Assembly: GCA_014529385.2 (NCBI GenBank)
Contig: CM043959.1
Coordinates: 90,826,029-90,890,028, forward strand
Length of the DNA: 64,000 bases
Direction of reading: 5' to 3'
Source of the DNA: Adiantum capillus-veneris
Lineage: Eukaryota > Streptophyta > Polypodiopsida > Polypodiales > Pteridaceae
The notes under the pieces were generated by a model that worked only from the letters and a program-made list of their open reading frames with translations, made no database searches and had not been told where the DNA came from. Below, piece by piece: positions 21,890-32,207 of this stretch. Each line of letters opens with the position of its first letter. The first letter of the stretch is position 1. The position numbers and the translations under genes are program-made.

Positions 21890-22879
21890 GTGTCCCCTAT
21901 TGTGGTAGTACCCAAAAATAATAGCAAACTCCGTGTCTGTGTAAACATCAAACAGGTAAATACAGCCACCAGCAGGGATAACTATCCACTACCAATAACG
22001 GATCATGTTATTGAGAGGGTAGCAGGGAAAGGGGCCTATAGTTTTTTGGATGGGTTCTCATGCTACAATAAATTGACAATTAAAGCAGAAGATCATCATA
22101 AGATAGCTTTTGCAACAGAGTGGGGTATATTTGCCTACAGGGTAATGCCTTTCGGCTTGACCAATGCCCCTGCTACATTTCAAAGACTAATGAGTCACGC
22201 ATTCAAGGAATATCTCAAACAATTTTTGGAGATTTACATGGATGATCTTTGTGTTCACTCTCATCAAATAAGTGACCACATAAATCATCTAGAAAAAGTC
22301 TTTGAAAAATGCAAAATGTCTCGTATTTGCTTAAACCCGGAAAAATATGTCTTCATGGTAAGACAAGGTAAAATTTTGGGCCACATTGTGTCCAAAAACG
22401 GAATTTCAACTGATCAAGAGAAGGTACAAATAATTGCTGCACTACCGAGACCAACGAAGATGAAAGAAGTGCAGGCATTTATGGGGCATTGCGGGTACTA
22501 CAGGCATTTCATATACATGTATGTTGTAATAGCTAAGCCATCGTACGCCCTCATTGCTAAGTTCGAATGGACGGAAGAATGCGAGCAAGCTTTCCAAAAA
22601 TTGAAGCAGCACTTAATTTTTGCTCCAATTTTGCAAGCCCCTGGCTGGAGCAAAATCTTTCATGTTCATGTTGATGCATCAGCCTATGCCATCGGATGCA
22701 TATTAGCCCAGCCAGGAGAGAAAAAAATGGATTTTTCCATTTGCTGCTCTAGTCGGCAGCTAAACAACGCAGAACAACAGCTAAAATGTATTTTTCCATT
22801 TGCTACTCTAGTCGGCAGCTCTACCTTCTTGCAAACAAGTTTGTTTTCTTTGTGGATCACCAAGCACTGCTATATCTAG
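21890..22879 (+). CDS. reverse transcriptase and part of RNase H
   Basis: The ORF opens inside RT (VSPIVVVPKNNSKLRVCV); upstream RT is at 21640-21889. Landmarks: [16 protein letters not shown] near 84, catalytic IYMDDLCVHS near 116 (canonical YMDD), and LGHIVSKNGI near 163. A connection follows with the MGHCGYYRHF segment, then RNase H start FHVHVDASAYAIGCILAQPG near 260. The last 50 residues are shifted by the tandem duplication at 22726-22820, so the true RNase H continues in another frame. Confidence 0.88.
   Translation: MSPIVVVPKNNSKLRVCVNIKQVNTATSRDNYPLPITDHVIERVAGKGAYSFLDGFSCYNKLTIKAEDHHKIAFATEWGIFAYRVMPFGLTNAPATFQRLMSHAFKEYLKQFLEIYMDDLCVHSHQISDHINHLEKVFEKCKMSRICLNPEKYVFMVRQGKILGHIVSKNGISTDQEKVQIIAALPRPTKMKEVQAFMGHCGYYRHFIYMYVVIAKPSYALIAKFEWTEECEQAFQKLKQHLIFAPILQAPGWSKIFHVHVDASAYAIGCILAQPGEKKMDFSICCSSRQLNNAEQQLKCIFPFATLVGSSTFLQTSLFSLWITKHCYI
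22726..22820 (+). repeat. 58-bp tandem duplication inside RNase H
   Basis: AAAATGGATTTTTCCATTTG (about 22726) recurs as AAAATGTATTTTTCCATTTG (about 22784), each followed by CTCTAGTCGGCAGC. The unit is not a multiple of three, and the ORF shifts frame here. Confidence 0.85.
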
Positions 22880-23341
22880 TAAATAAACCTTGCAACACTA
22901 GAAGAACTGCTCGCTGGTTTATACTATTTCTTGAGTTTGACTTCAGGGTAGTCGTAAACAAGGGGACTACACACACGAGCAGATCATCTTTCACGACTGT
23001 TTCACGGAGAAGCACCTGAGGGTGTCGATGATGATCTTCCTGATTTGTACCTGTTTAACATTGAAATGGTCCCGAGATGGAGTGAAGAGGTCATTCCTCT
23101 ACTCACAATCGGGTCATTACAGATACAAAGACAACCATCAATTATACATCAAACACAAAATCTCCAGCTTTTAGCAGGACAACTGTACAAACACAGTAAG
23201 GATGGGATATTGAGACTATGTGTACAGCCCGAAGAATCCACCTACTACCACAAACAGGCTCATATAAAAAAAATGGGATTTTACAATGGAGAAACGTAGA
23301 CAGGCCAAAGGCTAAAGGGACTGGGAGTCTACTGGCCAAAC
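22821..23341 (+). pseudogene. RNase H C-terminus and spacer remnant
   Basis: Frame 22786-23019 reads LLANKFVFFVDHQALLYLVNKP and FLEFDFRVVVNKGTTH, the last RNase H strands (F-V-D-H and K-G). The next frame (23045-23299) reads YLFNIEMVPRWSEEV and ends in a broken integrase N-terminus. Multiple frameshifts. Confidence 0.7.
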
Positions 23342-23902
23342 ATGGAACACAGTGTCCATACATATGTAAAATCATGTGATAGCTGTACAAAACAAACTCC
23401 AGTGGAACATGCCACCCTATTTCGAGTAGTACAAGCACCCAAATGGAGTACGCACATGGTTAAGTACTTAAAAAACAAGACCTTCCCAGAGGAATGGTGC
23501 AAGGCAAGAATGAAAACTGTACAAGAAGAGGCCAAACACTATCTGCTCATTGCCAACCAACTGTATAGGCGGGGAAAGGACAAACAACTATGGTTGTGTG
23601 CTACAAAAAGCGAATATTACATTATCTTAGATCAAGCACACTCAGGGCATCCAGGGGGACATTTCTCTGCTGATAAAACGGAAAAGCTCGTGCTACACTC
23701 AGGCATATGGTGGCCAACCCTGTTTATGGATGCAGAGACATATGTCAAACAATGTGATGAATGTCAACGCACAAAACCACCCCTACAGAGAGATGAAATG
23801 CCACTGAGGCCAATGATGGGGGTACGTGCTTTTGCCAAATGGGACATTAACTTCATTGGTCCCATCATACCTCCAGAATATAGGACGCACAGTACATCAT
23901 AG
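23342..23902 (+). CDS. integrase N-terminal part
   Basis: 186 residues. The zinc-binding domain is HSGHPGGHFS near 100 and CDECQRTKPP near 140, with GIWWPTLFMDAE between. The first catalytic Asp lies in FAKWDINFIGPI. The reading frame is lost near 23890, and the core continues in a different frame from 23917. Confidence 0.85.
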   Translation: MEHSVHTYVKSCDSCTKQTPVEHATLFRVVQAPKWSTHMVKYLKNKTFPEEWCKARMKTVQEEAKHYLLIANQLYRRGKDKQLWLCATKSEYYIILDQAHSGHPGGHFSADKTEKLVLHSGIWWPTLFMDAETYVKQCDECQRTKPPLQRDEMPLRPMMGVRAFAKWDINFIGPIIPPEYRTHSTS

Positions 23903-23916
23903 TAGCAACAGACTAC

Positions 23917-24507
23917 ATGATAAAATGGGCGAAAGCAAAGACGACCCAAAAAAAAGATGCAAGAACTACAGCTCGGTTCCTTTTCGAACACATCTTTACA
24001 AGATATGGACTACCTATCAAAATAGTGAGTGATAGAGGAACACACTTTTTAAACGACGTCATTGAAATCCTCCTTGATGAATTCATGGTGGTCCATCGCA
24101 AATCAGCACCTTATCATCCGCAAGCTAACAGACAAGCAGAGAGTACCAACAAAATCTTATGCACCGTACTCACTAAAATAGTCAATGACTCAAGAAATGA
24201 TTGGGATCAGAAGCTACACACAGCCTTATGGACTTACAGAGTAGCTTTTAAAACTTTCATTGGCACGACTCCCTTTAACCTGGTATTCGGGATTAATGTG
24301 ATTCTACCATTGGAATTCCTAATCAAAACCCTAAGAGTGGCAACACAATTAGGATGGACGGCATCGGAGAGACTAGACACCCTGGAACAATTAGATGAAA
24401 CCCGACTAAGAGCGTTAGTTGGGATATATGCTCAAAAAAAACAAATGAAGACTTTCCATGATCAACACTTGATTGGCAAGGATTCCAAAAAGGGGATTAC
24501 GTTTTAA
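23917..24507 (+). CDS. integrase catalytic core
   Basis: 196 residues. The second catalytic Asp lies in IKIVSDRGTHFLND near 36 and the Glu in YHPQANRQAESTNK near 70, so the DDE spacing is normal. The following LWTYRVAFKTFIGTTPFNLVFG is typical of gypsy integrases. The end (GKDSKKGITF) runs into a stop that overlaps the next ORF by one base; a frameshift joins them. Confidence 0.88.
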   Translation: MIKWAKAKTTQKKDARTTARFLFEHIFTRYGLPIKIVSDRGTHFLNDVIEILLDEFMVVHRKSAPYHPQANRQAESTNKILCTVLTKIVNDSRNDWDQKLHTALWTYRVAFKTFIGTTPFNLVFGINVILPLEFLIKTLRVATQLGWTASERLDTLEQLDETRLRALVGIYAQKKQMKTFHDQHLIGKDSKKGITF

Positions 24508-24881
24508 TGTATACCCTCAAACAACACTCCAAAAAACTCAAAAAGCGAGGGATGGGGCCTTTTGTAATGCATGACATGTCACAAAGTGGCGCCATCAAGC
24601 TTGCAACATTAGCAGGCAAGGAGATGCCTAATTGGACAAGTGGTTGTAGGTTAAAGAAATATCTTCCTCCGCTGACACCAGAAGAACTCGCAACAATACA
24701 TGCAGCAGCTCAGCGCACAAGTCAAGCACATGACATTCGAGAACAGGCACAGCAGGAAGCCAAAATGAGAATATTAAAACTCAAGGAGCAAGCAAACTTT
24801 CATAGAAAAGCACAACAGAACGATGCTATCGATACTACTCCGATAGCATCCATACAAATGGCAGCTACATGGTTAGGATGA
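24507..24881 (+). CDS. integrase C-terminal domain
   Basis: 124 residues: YTLKQHSKKLKKRGMGPFVMHDMS, then GAIKLATLAG and WTSGCRLKKY, an SH3-like integrase tail, followed by an Ala/Gln-rich helix (TIHAAAQRTSQ...EAKMRILKLKEQ). It ends TGA at 24879-24881, immediately followed by ATG in the same frame, leading into the second protease-like domain. Confidence 0.8.
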   Translation: MYTLKQHSKKLKKRGMGPFVMHDMSQSGAIKLATLAGKEMPNWTSGCRLKKYLPPLTPEELATIHAAAQRTSQAHDIREQAQQEAKMRILKLKEQANFHRKAQQNDAIDTTPIASIQMAATWLG

Positions 24882-25543
24882 ATGGATCTACGCATTAATT
24901 TACATCTTGCCGATGGCACCACCGAGCGAGCATTAGTGGATACTAGGGCCAGAGCTAATGTTGTTAACTATTCCACTTTTAGAAAATCATGCGGGAGCCT
25001 CTAATGCCAAACACTATGGCATTCAAAGTAGCAAACAAAGGCACTATGGAAAGTCTGGGCCACATAAATTTACCAATCACCATTGATGGAACAGTTTATC
25101 CGCATCAGTTTCATGTGGTCGACGATCAGCATCTTAACAAAATAATTATTCTAGGACTGTCGTGGATGCGCACTTATCAAGCCACGCCAAACTGGCAGGA
25201 CAATACCTTACTGCTCAAACAAACTCGCTCAAACCAGGCCTCTTCTCGAAGATCCACAAGCAAGCAATTTCAGTGGCAACCAAAACAAAGCCCTCAAGCA
25301 AAACAACCAGCAACATCCCAACTTCTGCAGGTCACCGTCAAACACAGGGTGCGTCGTCTACAATTACTACTATTTGGACCACGCAGCTTCAATGTGACCT
25401 CGCCACCACCAGCCACTAAACATATGGTTCAGCACCTCTCTCTTGCACAGCATTTTGTTTCCCCATTCATATCCTCCATCCGCATCATAGAGCCACATTA
25501 TATGGCTATGCATAGACACGTGCTTTGTTCCCATGCACTCTAA
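24882..25543 (+). pseudogene. second retropepsin-like domain, downstream of integrase
   Basis: First part (24882-25007): INLHLADGTTERALVDTRARANVVNYSTF, resembling a retropepsin N-lobe with DTR where DTG is expected. After a frameshift near 24990 the second part reads AFKVANKGTMESLGHINLPI, HQFHVVDDQHL and IIILGLSWM, the hydrophobic I-L-G turn of the C-terminal half. A Gln/Ser-rich tail follows. It shares frame and strand with the integrase C-terminus, one stop codon away, so it appears to belong to the same element. It may alternatively be the start of a different element whose pol is lost. Confidence 0.6.
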
Positions 25544-25559
25544 CACATGTTTGTCTAGG

Positions 25560-26145
25560 ATGACTCACTCTAGGAAGGGAGGAAAATGCGGTAGGATTAT
25601 CATTTGTACATATTATTTCTTTTTTTCTTTCCCTTTCCTTTCTTTTTCTTTAAAACAAGTTTTTAAGAGCCTTATATACTCTTAGCCGACATAATCATAA
25701 GCCATACCGTCACCATCTAATACCAGGATAAGAATATGTATGTAAGGGAGATTACAATAATTTTGGCTAATTTTTGGCCAACTAATAATAATTGTAAATA
25801 ATTTTCTTTTACAAAAAAACAAAAAACAATAGATAATCAACAAAAAATTGATAAGTCGAGCCAGGAAAGTCGGAATTGACTTTTAAAAGCAAACACCAAA
25901 ACTTCAAAGCAAGGACTTCGAACATGGAAAATATGGAAAGACTCGACACAAGATGGATTTTGAGCCAACTTCTAAAGGATCAAAACTGCAGATCGAACGC
26001 CATTTTTCAACCGAGTGTCAGAATGATGAACGGTTCAAACCGCATGTGATATGAACAACAAGATTTGACCAATGGAGGTAAGTATAAACGGGGCATTCCA
26101 GGTAGACTAGGAATAGATAGTCAAATGGGGCAACATAAGCTCATT

Positions 26146-26178
<33 letters not shown>

Positions 26179-27902
26179 CCACAGAACCATAGATTTTTTG
26201 GATTTGTTTATGCCCGTTGTGATCACCTCGGTAGATCTTACTACGCCAGATTTGACATGTATGATCATTCACCTTGCAAGAACATGTGTGTGCGTCCCAT
26301 ACTGCATCAACATTGCCAAAACAACAGATCAGAGCAGTACAAAGTCACAAAACCGCAAACTAACAGGGCTAATAAGGGAATTCCAAAACTCATCAAAAAC
26401 CAAAAATCTTTCACCAGTAGACCCCAAATAGCTGGCAGAATCAGGCAAGACAAAAACAGGAGCAAAAGGTGGTGGAACATGGATCGCGATCCATGTTCCT
26501 CAAACCCTAAAATTAGAGAAAATTGTACAGGAGCACCCATAGATGGCCAGGAACAAACTCCTATAACTGGATTTTCAAAATTCATCCCAACATGGATCCC
26601 GATCCATGTTCCTTTTTGCCAAATACAGGGCAGGAGTGGCTCACTAGCTGGGGAATGCAAAAATAGTACTGGTGCTGCAAAAATAATCACAAAAATTTCT
26701 CTTAAGATCATCCAATCCTCCTAGTTTGCTACCTTCAGTCTGAAATGGTCTTTTGGTCATTTTCAAAGGGGAAAAGGGTAGGATCCCAGAAAAAACTCAA
26801 GGAGAGGTCAAATGCTGGGATGCCAGCAAACTTTATGAAGAATGGCTTAAGGTAGAGTTCTTGACGAGTTTTCAAATTGCTACTTAAGCCAATTGGGAGA
26901 CTTCACCTCTCCTCGAAGCCTATCAACAAGGAAATGTAACTTAAGGATGGTTATAAGATCAAAACCAAGCAAAGGATTACTTGCAAAATGGTGAAAATTG
27001 TAGGAATCAATTTGTCCCCTCAAATGGATTCAATTTTGGAATTTGACAGGGAGCCAGTCAAAGCTCTGAACTACATACCTAAATCGTCGGGAATCAAGGC
27101 AATGAAAGATATCAAGCAAAACATGTACCCAAAAATGGTGGCAAGAAATAGATATGGTCAAAACGGAAAAAGCATGGCCATAAACTAGAAAATGGGGCAA
27201 ACTAAGAAAAAACATGTCCAAATTTGAAATATTTCACCAGTGTACTAGGAAAACCTATAGGAACATATGTGCACGGAAACTGTGTCAGAATTCCTCCCAA
27301 CATGGATCGCGATCCATGTACCTTTTTGCCCAATCAAAGAAAAATCCATATCATCTGATCCAGTATGTTCAAGAAAGCCAAGCCATAAAGTTTCAAGCCA
27401 TTTGAATTCCAAAATCCATTTCAAAATGCCAAAAATCTTTAGGTCTGCAAAGAAGTCCTAAAATTTAGCCCAAGTGTCAAACCATTGATCCAAATCCCAA
27501 AAATTTTGGACCAAGGCATCATCTAGATAAACCCTACTAGATGGTATCATCATATTTCCAAAATGTTGCCCAACATGATCGCAATCCATGTTCCTCAAAC
27601 CCTAAATCCAGAGAAAATTGCACAGTAGCATCTCTATATGCCCAGGAACAACTTCCCTTAGTTGGAATTTCAAAATTCTTCCCAACATGGATCGTGATCC
27701 ATGTTCCTTTTTGCCAAAATTCATCTGTTACTTTATATCCTTGTGCCTACAGTAATCCTAGATGCACTGGTGAAGTTTGGTAAAATTTGGGGTAGTTTTG
27801 ACAAAGTTATGCTCATTTTGCATTTTATGGTCAAGTTTGCAACTTTTTGAGAGTTCTGATCAATAGCTAAAACCTCGTTTCATTGCTAATATTGACCACA
27901 AG
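25560..27902 (+). other. noncoding leader or LTR-like DNA with repeated palindromes
   Basis: No ORF with a recognisable domain. A purine run at 25573-25588 could be a polypurine tract for the preceding element, so part of this stretch may be its LTR; I could not fix ends. A (GA)n tract lies at 26154-26178. Five copies of a palindrome and a duplicated block of about 150 bases (26470-26625 and 27560-27715) are the main structure. Confidence 0.45.
26474..27705. repeat. five dispersed copies of a palindrome
   Basis: 26474-26499 is a perfect 26-bp palindrome, half-site GGAACATGGATCG. Copies: 26589-26610 (one mismatch at centre), 27300-27319 (perfect, 20 bp), 27572-27592 (decayed) and 27684-27705 (one mismatch). 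Three share the flank CCCAA...CCTTTTTGCC; two share TTCCTCAAACCCTAAA. Confidence 0.9.
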
Positions 27903-30900
27903 ATGCCTCAAAGAAAAGCACAAAGGGAGTGGAATGTTGCACCTTATGAGATAACAGATATCTCCTCAAATGAGAAATCTCATATCACAGAACAGGTGCT
28001 CGAAGCAATATCGGCTAACATCTTCATTGGAAGGTTTCAAGGCGCAGATGGAGAAATAGTAAAGGCCACTATCTTTCCATGGGAAATGTAGACATTGCAC
28101 CAAAATCCAGAAGTGCAAGCAAGGTGCAGGTGCCTACAATTAGACAGCTTCCTACAATTACCTCCTTGGGGAACGGACTTCACACAAGCTCATGAGCTCA
28201 TAAGTTCAATTCAGTTGTACAATGGGGAAGAAACTCTGAATGACAAGGATGGGGCAGTAGTTAAGGTAAAGATCATAGCAGAAATAATCAATATAGCCCT
28301 CCACCTACAGCAAGGGATGCACAATCTTAGACAAAGGAAATAGATAATGATAAAGCCTTCCTGAAGCAACAAGGCCACAAGCTGACATATCAAGATTTGA
28401 TATACTCACAAACCGAATTGCCGTTGCGCCTTATATCGCAACACTTCAAAGTGCAAAAGCCCCCCAGATATAGAGAACCATTGTTGCACATGGCAGTAGT
28501 AATGGCAATGGGCTTGGCAGAGAGAAGAGTGGTCAGTTGCAACTTCATCAATTATCTTCTTGACAACATTGTTGAAGAAAACCTAAAGGGGAGCCAAAGA
28601 AGCAAGTCCTACATGAACGCAGGACCAATACTGATGTGTATTGCCTATCAGGCACACTGGGGATGATTGATGATCTACCACCAGCCAAAGCGCAGATAGA
28701 TCTGATCCACATATCTAAAAGAGTAGTAAGACCTATGGTAGGACCTTCCACCATGCCGAAACCAGAAGTTAAGTAGACGAGGCAAAGCTCAACCTTAAGA
28801 TATTCTGACAGCAAAAAGACAGAGTCAAATGCTCGAAGCAGCCAGGAAGCTGGGTCCCAATAGAGAGACACTCCTTTGAAGTACGAGTCTTTAGAGGAGG
28901 AGCACGACAGCCAATACACTCTAGGATATACACGATTGAGAAATAAAATTGTACATGTGGCAGAAGCTATTTCCATTACTCATGCCAGGACGACAATGGA
29001 AGAAGCACATGCATTGAGGGAAAGGCTCCGCCAACAGAAGCATGAAGAAAAACGCACCCAAGGAACAAAATCTGATGATGAAAAAGAGGAGGAAGAATAA
29101 GGAAACATTCCACTACTACGCAGGCAGACAGCTGCTTTAGAAAGGATCAAGCAGCAAAAAAGATAGGAAGCTCAGGAAAAATGTGAGATTGCTATCACCA
29201 TGCGGCAACGAATCCATAACGAACTCAAGTGAAAAATGGAGCAAAGGGGAAAAAAAGAAGCAAAGAAACCACACGTTGATGGTCTCGAATCATCTGACGA
29301 ATCTATTCGAAGTAAAAAAGAGGAAGAAAACTCACAAGGGGAGGAACAACAAGACACGCATGACCAGCCCAGTCCGGAGTATGATTCTCCCAAGGACACT
29401 GGGGCACCTCCAGAGACTGCGGTAAAAGCGAAAGAAAAAGTTGAAGACTTGCTAAAGGGAGGAGCGGAGAAGAGGCAGTCGAAACTAAATGCAGATCAAG
29501 AAACGGAGTCAACACAACCAAAGCCCACCACAACCTCTGCGGCTCTAGAAGACCCGAAACATAAAGAAAAGAAAATTGATGAGGCTGAAAAATTAGATCA
29601 GGGCCAAAAAAGCCAAAAGGGACCAAGATCGCCTCGATCACAAGCTCTAATGGAGGAAGGAGCGGAAATCGTCAAGTCCTTTGGCATTGATGCTCACTTA
29701 GAGCAAATCAAGCTCCAGTTTCAATGTCAAAGGGCTCTTTACAATTTGCGAGAACTGGAGTTGGAAGATACGAAAAAAGAAGCTTCTAAGGCAACAGAAG
29801 ATTCCCTGTAGCTAAAGCAAAGAATAGAGACATTAGAGAAAGCTGGGCTCTAGGCCCAATCGGAGTTGCAAAGGGAACAAGAAAATGTAGCCTACTATTA
29901 CAAGGAGGTGCAACAGTTTAACGAGGCAAACTCCGCACTGCAAGTCGACCAGCAACGCCTCGAGGAGGATCTAACCAAAGAAAGAGAACAAAATGAGAAG
30001 ATGCAAGGTTCATATGTTGTGGTTAGCAGGACTCTGACTCAACTCCTTGCCATACAAGAGACCCCCTCCTCCTCAACGACGACTACAAGATCTACCTCCC
30101 ATTAGGAGAAACTTGGACTCAATTTTGGGCCCTGTAAGAAACACCAACTCAGCATAGAGAGAGGTAATTTTGAAAAATACAAAAGTATTTTTTTGGAATT
30201 CTATTTCTCATAGTATATACGTAAAATTTTCTCGATCACTTAAATGCATGCTCGTACAAAGTGGTTTTTGAAAGCCCAACTTAAGTGTACACAAAAATCC
30301 ATGTCTGTGAATTTTAATGAGTGATGTGATGTGCGATGAGAGAAAACACATAAGAGATGTTTTCAAAATACAAAAAGAATACCATAGATGCATCCGAATC
30401 ATCCAAAAACCTTTGGATAGCACTTTAAAACGCTGAAATCTGACGTCTCTAGCTCGAGATGTAGCATTTTAAAGCCTAGGGCCTCATGAGGTCAGTACCA
30501 AGCGAATAGAGACCCTTGAGGGGGTGTAAAAGTTTCTCAATCACTTAAATGCATGCTCGTACAAAATGGTTTTTGAGAGCCCAACTTAAGTGTACACAAA
30601 AATCCATGTCTGTGAATTTTAATGAGTGATGTGATGTGCGATGAGAGAAAACACATAAGAGATGTTTTCAAAATACATAAAGAATACCATAGATATCCGA
30701 ACCGTCCAAAAACCTTAGGATAGCACTTTAAAACGCTGAAATTTGACGTCTCTAGCTCGACATATAGCATTTTAAAGCATGGGGCCTCATGAGGTCAATA
30801 CCAAGCGAATAGAGGCCCTTGAGGGGCTTAGGGCCTCATGAGGTCAGAACCAAGCGAATAGAGGTCCCAGAGACCCCTCAAGGGCCTCTATTTGCTTGGT

Positions 30901-31952
30901 TCTGACTCCGTAGTCTTAAATAGTACCTATCAATCACTATCAAGTACGATCTGTTTGAATTTGAATTACAAGTACTTCATAAAAAGGTGATTGATGCTTG
31001 GTGCAAGATGCACAAGTACAAGTACTTCACTTTATAGGATAGCAACAGTGGGTCATAAAAAGGCGTTCGGTGCTTGTGCAAGATGTCGCTATCAAGCGCC
31101 TTACTTTTCTGATGATAGTGACAATATTACCAAAATGGTTTTCATAAATATTTTCAAAATGAGAAAAAGGGCTTTTTCTACGTAGCGTTAGCTTTCTCTC
31201 ATATTGGATAAGGAGCATTCTCTCACTAGAGCTAAAAGGCCCAAAAATGAGTCCATTTCTTTCATAATGTTAAACCAAGAGATTAAAGATTTAAAAGAAG
31301 CCCTCGTTCAGGAAAAGTATGAAAGACAGATCATGACAGCATGACATAGGTCCCTACAACGAGCCAAAGATGAAGAAATCGATGAATTCAGGACGCAGTT
31401 GGCTGAGGCAAGAGGGGACTTAGAGACTCTGTGGGCCAATCAAACAAAGCATCAACAAGCCCCAGTAGACTTTGAGCAAGAACAAACAGAGGTGCCCACT
31501 ACCAGCACGAGAAAAGCAACGCACGAATCTGCAGATCCAGCCACGACATCCACTTCAGAGTCGGCCAAGGATGAAATTCAGTGTTGGATCTCAGAAGTAA
31601 AGGATCCCTTGCACAAAGCCTATCTACAGTATGAACTGAAAGTGCTAGAATCGACTGTCCTCCTCATGAGTACTCCAGATGAGGTGGTAAAGAACCTCGG
31701 GCATGAGATGATCGCCCTGCCACCACTGATGTGGCAAGAGGCTAGATTATGGCAGCAGAAATTGCGACCAAAACTTGAACCAAACAGCAGAGGGGATTAC
31801 AGGGAGGTTCCTGTCACAGCACTTAAAATCCAGACAATCATCGATAATCAACCCCTCTGGCGAAAGAAATGGTTTGAGCAGAGACCAAGAGATGAAACTT
31901 ATTACAGGAACGCTCCCCAGCATCTCAAGATCGACCCAACTTACTGTCCCAT
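27903..31952 (+). pseudogene. decayed charged coiled-coil ORF, possibly retroelement ORF1/gag
   Basis: The reading frame starts ATG at 27903 (MPQRKAQREWNVAPYEITD) and passes through several shifts: 27903-28343 with a stop at 28088, 28397-28666, 28876-29100, 29236-29811, 29866-30105, then after a repeat insertion 31255-31952. Middle parts are Lys/Glu/Gln-rich with long helix-forming stretches (ALRERLRQQKHEEK; QQRLEEDLTKEREQNEK). The last part contains CWISEVKDPLHKAYLQYELKVLE and REARLWQQ-like EARLWQQKLRPK. No enzymatic motif. The nearest idea is the gag or extra ORF of a large gypsy element; I do not recognise a family. The LTR at 31953 inserted into its 3' end. Confidence 0.5.
30229..30912. 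repeat. 305-bp tandem repeat plus hairpin
   Basis: Unit 1 begins near 30229 and unit 2 near 30534 (period 305) with few differences. A third partial unit follows (30780-30855) with the palindrome CCTCATGAGG, which recurs four times overall. GTCAGAACCAAGCGAATAGAGG near 30854 reappears inverted near 30887-30908, forming a hairpin with a short loop. Confidence 0.85.
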
Positions 31953-32160
31953 TGACGGGAGCAAAGAGAACCCCGAACCCCCGACGGCCTCTAAAACACC
32001 GGGGACCGAATGGCACGCCTCGAGCCTGTCACGGTAACGCAAACAGGGGGCACCTAGCTTCAGCGGCTAGGATGCAAACAACACACCACCATAACAAAGT
32101 TTTCATCCAAGAGAGATGGATGCTTGGGAGTAATGATGAAGAGGAAAGGGAATGAGATCA

Positions 32161-32207
<47 letters not shown>

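Larger units (their letters stand above)
19100..25543 (+). mobile_element. third gypsy element, YMDD-type, degenerate
   Basis: Same-strand protease, RT, RNase H, integrase and a second protease-like domain, broken by frameshifts, stops, an insertion (20109-21290) and a tandem duplication (22726-22820). Coding-like sequence is visible from about 19150 (EIDAIPAPQMVSVKT). The LTR ending at 18998 marks its left limit, so gag is gone. I could not identify its own LTRs. The RT is clearly different from the Tat-like copies (YMDD, no archaeal RNase H). Confidence 0.8.

Noticed and set aside
27544-27555. TGGTATCATCAT as an initiator-tRNA primer site
   Set aside because: Only the first eight bases match TGGTATCAGAGC and no LTR ending in CA precedes it.
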